From Ruminococcus sp. (GTDB taxonomy: Bacteria; Bacillota; Clostridia; Oscillospirales; Ruminococcaceae): a stretch of 10,658 bases of DNA. Below, one piece after another: positions 1 through 6,069 of the stretch. Numbering within the stretch: the first letter of the stretch is position 1; each line of letters starts with the position of its first letter. Made by a program: the position numbers and the translations under genes. The notes under the pieces are model-generated. The model searched no databases. It was not told the origin of the DNA and saw only the letters and a program-made list of their open reading frames with translations. The DNA lies in NCBI GenBank assembly GCA_029063695.1, contig JAIDNR010000451.1, positions 1 through 10,658 of the forward strand, in the 5' to 3' direction.

Positions 1-66
1 AATATACATATCTTCATATTGAAAATACATTTCCAATGTTAAATTACTTTTATCGCCTGCCTCAAT

Positions 67-432
67 TTATTTAACAATATTCATAGATATTACTTTTCCG
101 TTTGTAATATCAACAACAAAACTTCTACCCCAAAAATCAATAACTCTACAAACACCATTCTTTAAACCCACACTAACATATGTACATTCTTCTGTTCCAC
201 CTATTTCGACTGGAATTTTTTCTATCTGCCACAAAAGCTGATGATTGATTGTGTAACAATACACATTTCTATGCTCATCGGTATCAAGAACAATAACAAT
301 TATGTCATTTTCTTCAACAGCTTCCATAACATTCTTTTCAAATAATAATTCACCTGTATTTGTTATAATCTTTTTGCCATTAACTTTAATCATTTGCCAA
401 TCAATCCTTCCATTAGTCCATATTCTCCACAC
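67..432 (-). CDS. Small hypothetical protein, 121 aa, function unknown
   Basis: I cannot assign this protein to a named family. It has no signal peptide or membrane segment, so it is probably cytoplasmic, and it looks rich in beta strands. The segment around residues 57-72 (VYCYTINHQLLWQIEK) and the ending (VVDITNGKVIS) have the style of small one-domain proteins made of short beta hairpins. The start is GTG: AAGGAG at 441-446 lies 8 bases upstream. The ATG two bases earlier, at 432-434, gives only a 14-codon frame, so it was rejected. The gene lies 60 bases downstream of murA on the same strand and could be the last gene of that unit, although a hairpin (456-482) separates them. It looks more AT-rich than its neighbours, which may mark it as accessory. 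A small immunity-type or orphan protein is possible but only a guess. Confidence 0.7.
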   Translation of the reverse strand: MWRIWTNGRIDWQMIKVNGKKIITNTGELLFEKNVMEAVEENDIIVIVLDTDEHRNVYCYTINHQLLWQIEKIPVEIGGTEECTYVSVGLKNGVCRVIDFWGRSFVVDITNGKVISMNIVK

Positions 433-455
433 ATAATATTCTCCTTATAATTCAC

Positions 456-482
456 AAGCCGTGAGTAAAAAACACACGGCTT
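456..482. terminator. Hairpin downstream of murA, T-run on the plus-strand side
   Basis: AAGCCGTG (456-463) and CACGGCTT (475-482) form a perfect 8-bp stem with an 11-base loop. On the plus strand the stem is followed by ATTTTTGTTATT, like an intrinsic terminator. On the minus strand, where murA is transcribed, the stem starts 11 bases after the stop codon but no T-run follows it; the run of six T lies in the loop. It could be an imperfect murA terminator, a 3'-end stabilising hairpin, or a stop for antisense transcription. Confidence 0.5.
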
Positions 483-492
483 ATTTTTGTTA

Positions 493-1794
493 TTATATAG
501 CTTTTTTAACTTCATCGGGCTTCATGGAATGCTTATCGGGAACACTGACTTTTTCAATATCAGCACCCAATGCACGGAGTTTGCCTTCCATACAGTCATA
601 GCCACGTTCTATATGGTATATATCCTCAATTTCGGTAACACCACTTGCGGCAAGACCTGCAATAATCAATGCTGCACCTGCACGTAAGTCACAAGCTTTG
701 ACAGGAGCTCCCATAAGCTTTCCTGTACCCTCAATGAGAGCGACTTTGCCATTTACGGTTATATCAGCACCCATACGGCGGAGTTCATCAACATAACGGA
801 AACGCTGTTCCCATATATTTTCTGTAACTATACTTGTACCCTCAGCAAGAGTAAGAAGTGTGGCAATCTGAGACTGCATATCAGTTGGAAAACCTGGGTG
901 AGGAGCTGTTTTTACATTAGCCTTTACAAGAGGACCATCAACCCATACATGGATACTGTCGTCATACTGCTCAATATTGACACCTATTTTCTCCATTTTC
1001 TTTGTAATTGATTCAAGATGTTTGGGAATAACGTTCTTGATTATAACATCACCTTTTGTTGCGGCAACAGCAGCCATAAAAGTACCTGCCTCAATCTGGT
1101 CGGGAATTACAGCATAGGTTGCACCGTGAAGATGTTCAACTCCACGAATCTTGATAACGTCCGTGCCTGCACCCATAATATTTGCACCCATAGAGTTAAG
1201 AAAATTTGCAAGGTCAACAATATGTGGTTCTTTTGCGGCATTTTCAATAACAGTAAGCCCCTCAGCCTTTACAGCGGCAAGCATTGCATTCATGGTTGCA
1301 CCGACTGTAACAACATCAAAGAAAATCTGACAGCCGCTGAGTTTTTCAGCCGTCAAGTCAATCATACCCTGACTGAGTGTATAATTCGCACCCATAGCCG
1401 CAAATGCTTTGAGATGCTGGTCAATCGGTCGGTCTCCGAGAGGACAGCCACCCGGCATTGAAACTCTTGCTTTACTGAATTTTCCGAGCAACGCACCGAG
1501 AAAATAATATGATGCACGCATTTTTCTCGCCGTCTCATACGGAACACAGAATTTATTTATAGTTGTCGGGTCAATTCTGTAGGTATCCTTTCCGATATTT
1601 GTAACTTCCGCACCCATTTCACTTAAAATTCTCAGACAGATATTTACATCGCTTATTGACGGCACATTTTCAATTACACACGGCTCATCTGACAGAATAA
1701 CAGCAGGAAGAATGGCAACAGCGGCATTTTTGGCACCGCTTATAACAACTTCTCCTGTGAGTCGTCTTCCGCCTTTAATAACAAATTTATCCAA
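493..1794 (-). CDS. murA: UDP-N-acetylglucosamine 1-carboxyvinyltransferase (MurA)
   Basis: MurA transfers enolpyruvate from phosphoenolpyruvate to UDP-GlcNAc in the cytoplasm, the first committed step of peptidoglycan synthesis and the target of fosfomycin. The 433-residue length suits the family (about 420). The Lys22-Asn23 pair near the N-terminus is present. The fosfomycin-reactive cysteine is Cys117 in the loop SMPGGCPLGDRP. The catalytic Asp is D305 in GFPTDMQSQ, and R371 sits in DLRAGAAL. The tail after LGADIEKV is about 15 residues longer than is common and is lysine-rich. The start is TTG at 1792-1794, with AAGGAG at 1804-1809, 9 bases upstream; residue numbering from it matches the family, and no ATG fits. 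No promoter is evident in the 63-base gap from the double-cyclophilin gene, so co-transcription with it is likely. Because Cys is present rather than Asp, fosfomycin sensitivity is expected. Many Firmicutes carry two MurA paralogues, and I cannot tell which one this is. Confidence 0.97.
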   Translation of the reverse strand: MDKFVIKGGRRLTGEVVISGAKNAAVAILPAVILSDEPCVIENVPSISDVNICLRILSEMGAEVTNIGKDTYRIDPTTINKFCVPYETARKMRASYYFLGALLGKFSKARVSMPGGCPLGDRPIDQHLKAFAAMGANYTLSQGMIDLTAEKLSGCQIFFDVVTVGATMNAMLAAVKAEGLTVIENAAKEPHIVDLANFLNSMGANIMGAGTDVIKIRGVEHLHGATYAVIPDQIEAGTFMAAVAATKGDVIIKNVIPKHLESITKKMEKIGVNIEQYDDSIHVWVDGPLVKANVKTAPHPGFPTDMQSQIATLLTLAEGTSIVTENIWEQRFRYVDELRRMGADITVNGKVALIEGTGKLMGAPVKACDLRAGAALIIAGLAASGVTEIEDIYHIERGYDCMEGKLRALGADIEKVSVPDKHSMKPDEVKKAI

Positions 1795-1857
1795 AATATT
1801 TCTCTCCTTAGAATCAGGCTAATCCTGAATTTGTTCTTTTTGCCGGAATTTATCTGT

Positions 1858-3408
1858 TTACTCAGCAGGTTGTGTTATAGTTTCCTCATCGTTGTTTTCT
1901 ATATCTGTATTGTCTGTATCTTCACTGTCTGAATCAGCATTGTCATAATCTGAGATATACCATTTAATCTCACTGCCGTCATATTCCTCAACTGTAATTG
2001 ATTCAATAATAACGTCATTCAAAGGCTTATCATTGTCATCTGTTTCGGTTTTCTGGACTTCAAAAATAACATCAAGGCCATCAATAACCTGACCGAAAAC
2101 AGTATAACCGCCGTCAAGAGCAGGATAACCGTAACCTGCTTTTTTGTAGTTCTCCTGCATTTTTTCCGAATAATCATAACCATAGACTTCGAGTTCATTA
2201 AAATAATCATCATCACATTTTTCACCTGTAACGATATAAAACTGACTGCCGTTGGTAGATGTTGCACCGGAATTTGCATAAGCAAGTGCACCTGCAACGT
2301 GAACAAGATTGAAATACGTACCGCCATCAAACTTGTCACCCCATATGGATTCACCGCCAGTACCGTCTCCGAGAGGGTCACCGCCCTGAATCATGAAATC
2401 ATTTATGACTCTGTGGAAAGTAAGACCATCATAATATCCCTGTTTTGCAAGTTCGACAAAGTTTTCGGAAGCATCTGAGAGATATTCGGGGAATAATCTT
2501 ATTTTAACCTCGCCGTAATCTTTGATATTCATTTTAATGATTTCGTCGCCGATTTCGGGTTCAGTGAAGTTGACAATATCATGATTATTCGGGTCATCGA
2601 AATCAGTATAATCAGAGATATGCCATTTAAGTTCCTCGCCGTTATATTCAGAAACTCTTACGGATTCTATTATAATATCATCAAACGGCTTGTCGTCTGA
2701 ATTGGTGGCAACGCACTGAATCTGGTATATTACATCAAGTCCGTCAAAAACCTGACCAAAAACGGTATAATTGCCGTCAAGGAAAGGAACACCGCCATGC
2801 TGGAAATACATCTCTTTTGCTTTATCCGAATGCATTACACCACGCTGTTCATAGTAGTCAAACAAATCATCAGGAATTTCCATACCTGTAACAATATAGA
2901 ACTGACTTGAATTTGAAGCAGTTGAACCGCTGTTTGCATAAGCAACAGCACCCGGAAGATGAATAAGATGAGAATCAGTTCCGCCGTCAAAGGAACTTCC
3001 CCAGAGAGATTTGCCTCCCGTACCGTTTCCGAGAGGGTCACCGCCCTGAATCATAAATTCCTTGATTATACGATGAAATGTAAGACCGTCATAGAATCCG
3101 TCATTTGCAAGACCGACGAAATTTTCAACGCCCAGTTCTGCATATTCGGGGAAGAGCCTGAATTTTACAGTACCATAATCCTTGAAAGTAAGTTCGATAA
3201 TCGTATCGCCTTTTTCAGGAGCGGTATAATTCATAATATCCACATTTTCAGGAACAGAGGGAGCGTCCGTGGCTGTTTCACCCGAAGCCGAACTGTCACT
3301 TGTTGTTGAATTATCGTTTGTGGTCTGCGTGGAATCGCCACAGCCTGTCATAAGTGAAGCGGCAGTAATTCCGCATAAAATAAATGCAAGTAATTTTTTC
3401 TTAATCAT
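1858..3408 (-). CDS. Lipoprotein with two tandem cyclophilin-type peptidyl-prolyl isomerase domains
   Basis: This is probably a surface-anchored foldase that speeds cis-trans isomerisation of X-Pro bonds in secreted proteins. A lipoprotein signal (KKK, a hydrophobic stretch at 6-20, lipobox MTGC) puts the lipidated cysteine at residue 23. A Ser/Thr/Asp-rich linker follows (about 24-60). Cyclophilin domain 1 covers about 65-255 and domain 2 about 285-475; the tail is acidic (490-516). Both domains keep the catalytic block FHR..(I/V)..FMIQGGD (R113, F118, M119, Q121; R333, F338, M339, Q341) and the SQFYIVTG strand (169-175; 389-395). The positions of human cyclophilin A Trp121 and His126 hold Phe209/Tyr214 and Ala430/Tyr435, so weak cyclosporin binding is expected. 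The repeat period is exactly 220 residues. ATG 3406-3408 has GAGGG 7 bases upstream and its own promoter. It probably shares a transcript with murA. Confidence 0.93.
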   Translation of the reverse strand: MIKKKLLAFILCGITAASLMTGCGDSTQTTNDNSTTSDSSASGETATDAPSVPENVDIMNYTAPEKGDTIIELTFKDYGTVKFRLFPEYAELGVENFVGLANDGFYDGLTFHRIIKEFMIQGGDPLGNGTGGKSLWGSSFDGGTDSHLIHLPGAVAYANSGSTASNSSQFYIVTGMEIPDDLFDYYEQRGVMHSDKAKEMYFQHGGVPFLDGNYTVFGQVFDGLDVIYQIQCVATNSDDKPFDDIIIESVRVSEYNGEELKWHISDYTDFDDPNNHDIVNFTEPEIGDEIIKMNIKDYGEVKIRLFPEYLSDASENFVELAKQGYYDGLTFHRVINDFMIQGGDPLGDGTGGESIWGDKFDGGTYFNLVHVAGALAYANSGATSTNGSQFYIVTGEKCDDDYFNELEVYGYDYSEKMQENYKKAGYGYPALDGGYTVFGQVIDGLDVIFEVQKTETDDNDKPLNDVIIESITVEEYDGSEIKWYISDYDNADSDSEDTDNTDIENNDEETITQPAE

Positions 3409-3457
3409 AAATAAGCCCTCTTATATTTATAAAAAATTCATATCTTTGACCTAAATT

Positions 3458-3486
3458 ATTATACTACATAAAAATCCTTTTGTAAA
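3458..3486 (-). promoter_or_regulatory. Sigma-A promoter of the double-cyclophilin gene
   Basis: On the minus strand, a -35 box TTTACA (3481-3486) is followed after exactly 17 bp by a -10 box TATAAT (3458-3463). Transcription should start near 3451, giving a leader of about 43 bases before the ATG at 3408. The promoter sits just beyond the hairpin pair that ends the upstream gene, so it starts a new transcription unit (lipoprotein, then murA). Confidence 0.8.
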
Positions 3487-3489
3487 TAG

Positions 3490-3538
3490 TTTCCCGATAT
3501 TTTTGGTTATTATCGGGAAAAGCTTTATCAAAAAGCTT
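3490..3538 (-). terminator. Tandem hairpins after the cyclophilin-like gene, probable terminator
   Basis: Two inverted repeats lie back to back in the 154-base gap after the stop at 3563. One is AAGCTTT/AAAGCTT (3520-3526 with 3532-3538; 7-bp stem, 5-base loop). The other is TTTCCCGATA/TATCGGGAAA (3490-3499 with 3511-3520; perfect 10-bp stem, 11-base loop). The two stems share base 3520, so they cannot both be complete. In the minus-strand sense the long stem is followed by CTATTTAC, a weak T-run, so termination may be incomplete. The position directly ahead of the next promoter supports a terminator role. Confidence 0.6.
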
Positions 3539-3562
3539 GTGATAATTATATCAATTGACGTA

Positions 3563-4357
3563 TTATTTGCTGTTTTCGGACGTATATTCAGAAATTTCAA
3601 TGGAATTAATCATAATATCCTCTTTAGGAATATTATAGATACCACTGCTTTCGGTTTCAAGATTTGAAAGAGCCTCTATCACATCAAAACCCTCATAAGT
3701 CTGTCCTATAACAGTCATCTGCTGTGCAAAATTGGGGATTCCGCCATTATCAATAAAAGCCTGTCCGAGCCTTTCATTATTGGTATCCTCCAGAAGAGCC
3801 TGTTTTGTTTCATCATCAAATTCAATAGAATTAATAACTGCAAAACGGCTTCCGTTGAAATAAGTTCCGCCGCCCAGAACTCTTTCCTTGAATGAACGGT
3901 CAACAGTGGTATTGAGACTGCAAACCGCACCTCTGAAAGTCCATAAATTCTGATTGAGTTCACGGACAACAAGTTCACGGGATTTATCGTAATCCTGTGG
4001 CATTTCACCGTTTTTAAGTTTACTTCCTGCGGCTGAATATGCACCGCTTTCGGAGCTGAAAACATAAGTATTGTTATAATAACCACTTTGTGCAAGTTCG
4101 GTGAAATTTTTTACAGCATTCGGTGACTGTTCGGGATAAAGAACAAACCTGAACTCGCCCAAAGTGGTATCAACAATTGCAATGGGGTCACCGTCTTTCG
4201 GCGGCTCAAGCTGGATAAGTTTCATTGTATCAGGGTCTATAGTGATATATGTGTTGTTTTCCGCCTGCTTTACCGACGTAAAAAGCAGAATTACGGTAAG
4301 CAGACCCATAACGACGGTAAGAATCAGCACTGTTTTCAATAATCCGTTTTTCTTCAT
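3563..4357 (-). CDS. Membrane-anchored cyclophilin-like protein lacking the catalytic residues
   Basis: The protein (264 aa) has a cytoplasmic KK start, one membrane segment (about 9-28) and an extracytoplasmic domain on a cyclophilin scaffold. The scaffold shows in GDPIAIVDTTLGEFRFVLYPEQSP (56-79), AVKNFTELAQSGYY (81-94), FRGAVCSLN (141-149) and the MTVIGQTYEGFDVIE strand (214-228). The active site is gone: the FHR motif aligns with V99-F100-S101, the FMxQGGD block with A106-Y107-S108-A109 and following residues, and SQF is SRF (170-172). It is therefore probably a binding or scaffold protein rather than an isomerase. I chose ATG 4355-4357, because GAGG (4364-4367) sits 6 bases upstream. A GTG four codons earlier lies within that binding site and has none of its own. 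The gene lies 56 bases after the signal-peptidase-like gene, with which it is probably co-transcribed. Confidence 0.87.
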   Translation of the reverse strand: MKKNGLLKTVLILTVVMGLLTVILLFTSVKQAENNTYITIDPDTMKLIQLEPPKDGDPIAIVDTTLGEFRFVLYPEQSPNAVKNFTELAQSGYYNNTYVFSSESGAYSAAGSKLKNGEMPQDYDKSRELVVRELNQNLWTFRGAVCSLNTTVDRSFKERVLGGGTYFNGSRFAVINSIEFDDETKQALLEDTNNERLGQAFIDNGGIPNFAQQMTVIGQTYEGFDVIEALSNLETESSGIYNIPKEDIMINSIEISEYTSENSK

Positions 4358-4380
4358 GGAGAACCTCACTTATAAAGCGA

Positions 4381-4404
4381 GCAGACGTTCTTGTGAACGT
4401 CTGC
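4381..4404 (-). other. Perfect intercistronic hairpin
   Basis: GCAGACGTTC (4381-4390) and GAACGTCTGC (4395-4404) form an uninterrupted 10-bp stem with a 4-base loop. It lies between the stop of the signal-peptidase-like gene (4414) and the binding site of the cyclophilin-like gene (4364). In the minus-strand sense TCGCTTTATAA follows, which is not a convincing T-run. A partial attenuator, an RNA processing or stability element, or a protein-binding site are all possible. Confidence 0.6.
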
Positions 4405-4413
4405 AACAAGATA

Positions 4414-5619
4414 TTAAAGTTTCTTCTTTTCGTTTTCAATCATTCTGAGCAGGTCATCAACCGACATATCGGAAGGACTTTTCTTACGGCGTTCGGTTTC
4501 GGTTTTTCTGATAATATCAGAAATATCGGGGGAACTTTTTGCTGATGATACAGACGGCTTTGCAGGTGCGGATTTCTGTATATTTGCAATATTCTGTACT
4601 TCATTTACAGAAGTTTCTCTGCGTGAAAGCTGTTCAACCTCGGATTTTGAGATAATGCCTGTATTGTCGTTTACAGAATCAGATGCAATACTGCTCTTTA
4701 CATTGTATACGCCTGTTTTCTCAGCCTCAGCAGTTTTGCGGAGCATTTCTTCTCTGAGCGCATCTGCCGTTGAATTGAATGCATTTGAATCGTTTTTCCG
4801 GAATGACATTGTATTTGCAGAACTGTCTGCCGGAATACTTCCACGCTGTGCCTTGAACTGCATTGTACGTTCTTTTTCTCTTTCTTTCTGGTAAGGAGAA
4901 TCGGGATTCACTTGTTTCTGACTGAAATTATCTGCAATTGACATCTTTTTACGTTCAAGTTCGGGACTATCGGAAACATCTTGTGAACTGTCAAAAAGAG
5001 GAGCATTCTTTCTGTGCTTTTTCTTCTTTCCGTCGTCCCCGTCATAATCATAAAGTGATACTTCATTTTCCTCATCTTCCTTTGCGGAATGAGAACTTAC
5101 AATTGCGGCAATAATAAATATTACAAGAATAACACTTGTCGCAACAAGAAGAATTAAAATTCCGTTCATGCTGACAGCGAAATTAATAAATTTTCCAAGT
5201 GCAAGGCTTTCAGGATAGCCTGTGCAGACGGCAACTATTTTATCTTTTGAGATAGAGTCCGTCTGGTCCTCATGGAACGAATCTCTTGTAAAGTATCTTG
5301 ATGTACCGTCTTCAGCCTCTACAACATAATTGATACTTCTGAGGCAAAGACTTTCGGGGTTGTCCGAAGGATAACAGATGACAATATCACCTGTCATAAT
5401 GCTTATGTCAACGGCTTCTTTTGCAATAAGTGCTGCACCTGTTGTAAGGTCGCCTTCCATCGGATTATTCTCGTCAACAACATAAATAACCCTGCCGAAA
5501 ATGCTTGGAACGTTATTTCTTGAGAAGAGAATGTTCGCCGCAAGCGAAATGATGATTGATGTAATGCAGATGATTACTATCAGGAGTTTAAGTACTGAGA
5601 ATCTTTTCTTTTTTTGCAT
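4414..5619 (-). CDS. Signal-peptidase-I-like (S26 fold) membrane protein without catalytic residues, with long cytoplasmic tail
   Basis: The 401-residue protein has N-terminal MQKKKR, a membrane segment (about 10-31), a roughly 115-residue outer domain, a second membrane segment (about 152-175), and a tail of about 225 polar, highly charged residues starting with acidic and KKKKHRK stretches. The positive-inside rule puts both ends in the cytoplasm. The order VPSIFG, then PMEG, then TGDIVICYP, then a strand, then YFTRD, then D..SKDKIVAV, then a closing membrane helix follows SipW-like clostridial signal peptidases. The serine of the usual SGSMEP motif is replaced: N52-P53-M54-E55. The following basic site (usually HRI) reads LCLRSINY. 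Peptidase activity is therefore unlikely. The tail contains recurring LRKTxExE-like motifs. ATG 5617-5619 has AAAGGAA 8 bases upstream and a strong promoter. Fold assignment is by motif order, so it is moderately sure; the topology is firmer. Confidence 0.8.
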   Translation of the reverse strand: MQKKKRFSVLKLLIVIICITSIIISLAANILFSRNNVPSIFGRVIYVVDENNPMEGDLTTGAALIAKEAVDISIMTGDIVICYPSDNPESLCLRSINYVVEAEDGTSRYFTRDSFHEDQTDSISKDKIVAVCTGYPESLALGKFINFAVSMNGILILLVATSVILVIFIIAAIVSSHSAKEDEENEVSLYDYDGDDGKKKKHRKNAPLFDSSQDVSDSPELERKKMSIADNFSQKQVNPDSPYQKEREKERTMQFKAQRGSIPADSSANTMSFRKNDSNAFNSTADALREEMLRKTAEAEKTGVYNVKSSIASDSVNDNTGIISKSEVEQLSRRETSVNEVQNIANIQKSAPAKPSVSSAKSSPDISDIIRKTETERRKKSPSDMSVDDLLRMIENEKKKL

Positions 5620-5670
5620 AGTTCATGTTCCTTTCATTTGTAAGATATTGTTTCTACACTTATTAAAAAT

Positions 5671-5699
5671 ATTATATCACATATTTCCCAAAATTTCAA
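5671..5699 (-). promoter_or_regulatory. Extended -10 sigma-A promoter for the signal-peptidase-like gene
   Basis: On the minus strand, TTGAAA (5694-5699) is followed after 17 bp by TATAAT (5671-5676), preceded by TGA (an extended -10, TGnTATAAT). A- and T-runs just upstream (5700-5740) could act as an UP element. The leader would be about 45 bases. It should drive the signal-peptidase-like and cyclophilin-like genes together. Confidence 0.8.
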
Positions 5700-5920
5700 A
5701 TGTTTTTTATATATTTTTCAAATTTTATTTTTTAACAATATAGTATTAAATATACTGTATATCTTTGTTGTGTTAATATACCAAAATCAAATATTAAATA
5801 ATTATTAATTCGTCAAACTGCACAAGACTTTTTCGCCTTTTTTTGACAAAGAGACGATTTATGCAATCTTTTTTCAGTAATATGTAAATTACGTTGAGAA
5901 ATATTTGTATAATTATACAG
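5700..5920. other. AT-rich divergent intergenic DNA, no gene seen
   Basis: This stretch lies between the two back-to-back promoters. It is very AT-rich with many A/T runs. I see no RNA gene and no credible reading frame. A 62-codon minus-strand frame at 5794-5982 overlaps the rightward promoter, is composed of AT-rich codons and lacks a good binding site. Notable items are AGTAT-taaat-ATACT (5742-5756), GTAAT-6 bp-ATTAC (5877-5892), a perfect 14-bp palindrome TGTATAATTATACA (5906-5919), and ACAAAGAGAC at 5846-5855, which recurs at 6007-6016. Confidence 0.6.
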
Positions 5921-5949
5921 TTGAAAAAAAAGTGAAAATATGATAAAAT
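5921..5949 (+). promoter_or_regulatory. Extended -10 sigma-A promoter of glgP
   Basis: TTGAAA (5921-5926) is followed after 17 bp by TAAAAT (5944-5949), preceded by TGA (extended -10). The start should be near 5956, inside a perfect palindrome AGTATATACT (5952-5961). A 14-bp palindrome (5906-5919) abuts the -35 box upstream. These placements suit operator sites, but no known regulator motif is recognised and no canonical catabolite-response element was seen. Confidence 0.72.
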
Positions 5950-5975
5950 ATAGTATATACTGTTTGTAAATAAAC

Positions 5976-6053
5976 ACGGCATTCACATTTATATGCCGTC
6001 AGTAGAACAAAGAGACAAATATACAGGCAGTAAAACAAGCCGCATTGTGCGGC
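5976..6053 (+). promoter_or_regulatory. glgP leader with two hairpins
   Basis: The predicted transcript has about 110 untranslated bases. Hairpin 1 is ACGGCAT (5976-5982) with ATGCCGT (5993-5999), a 7-bp stem. Hairpin 2 is GCCGCA (6039-6044) with TGCGGC (6048-6053), a 6-bp stem ending 5 bases before the GGAG at 6059-6062. TGCCG (5994-5998) could instead pair with CGGCA (6050-6054), making the two folds mutually exclusive. Translational control is conceivable; no known riboswitch class is recognised. Confidence 0.4.
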
Positions 6054-6069
6054 AGATTGGAGATTTTAT

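Noticed and set aside
1018..1461. 147-codon plus-strand frame opposite murA
   Set aside because: It lies wholly antisense to the clearly coding murA, and its Cys/Asn/His-rich composition is typical of a shadow frame.
1814..1828. TCAGG/CCTGA inverted repeat between the double-cyclophilin gene and murA
   Set aside because: The stem is only 5 bp and no T-run follows on either side, so it is too weak to call a terminator; the two genes are treated as one unit.
4358..4369. GTG start four codons upstream for the cyclophilin-like gene
   Set aside because: The GTG overlaps the GAGG that serves the ATG at 4355-4357 and has no binding site of its own; the signal anchor is complete from the ATG.
5794..5982. 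62-codon minus-strand frame in the intergenic region
   Set aside because: It has no convincing ribosome binding site, covers the rightward promoter, and its Phe/Ile/Tyr/Lys-rich content is what AT-rich non-coding DNA gives.
5700..6069. Catabolite-control (cre) site before glgP
   Set aside because: I looked for the TGnAAnCGnnnnCnnA pattern near the promoter and found no acceptable match; the palindromes present are a different type.
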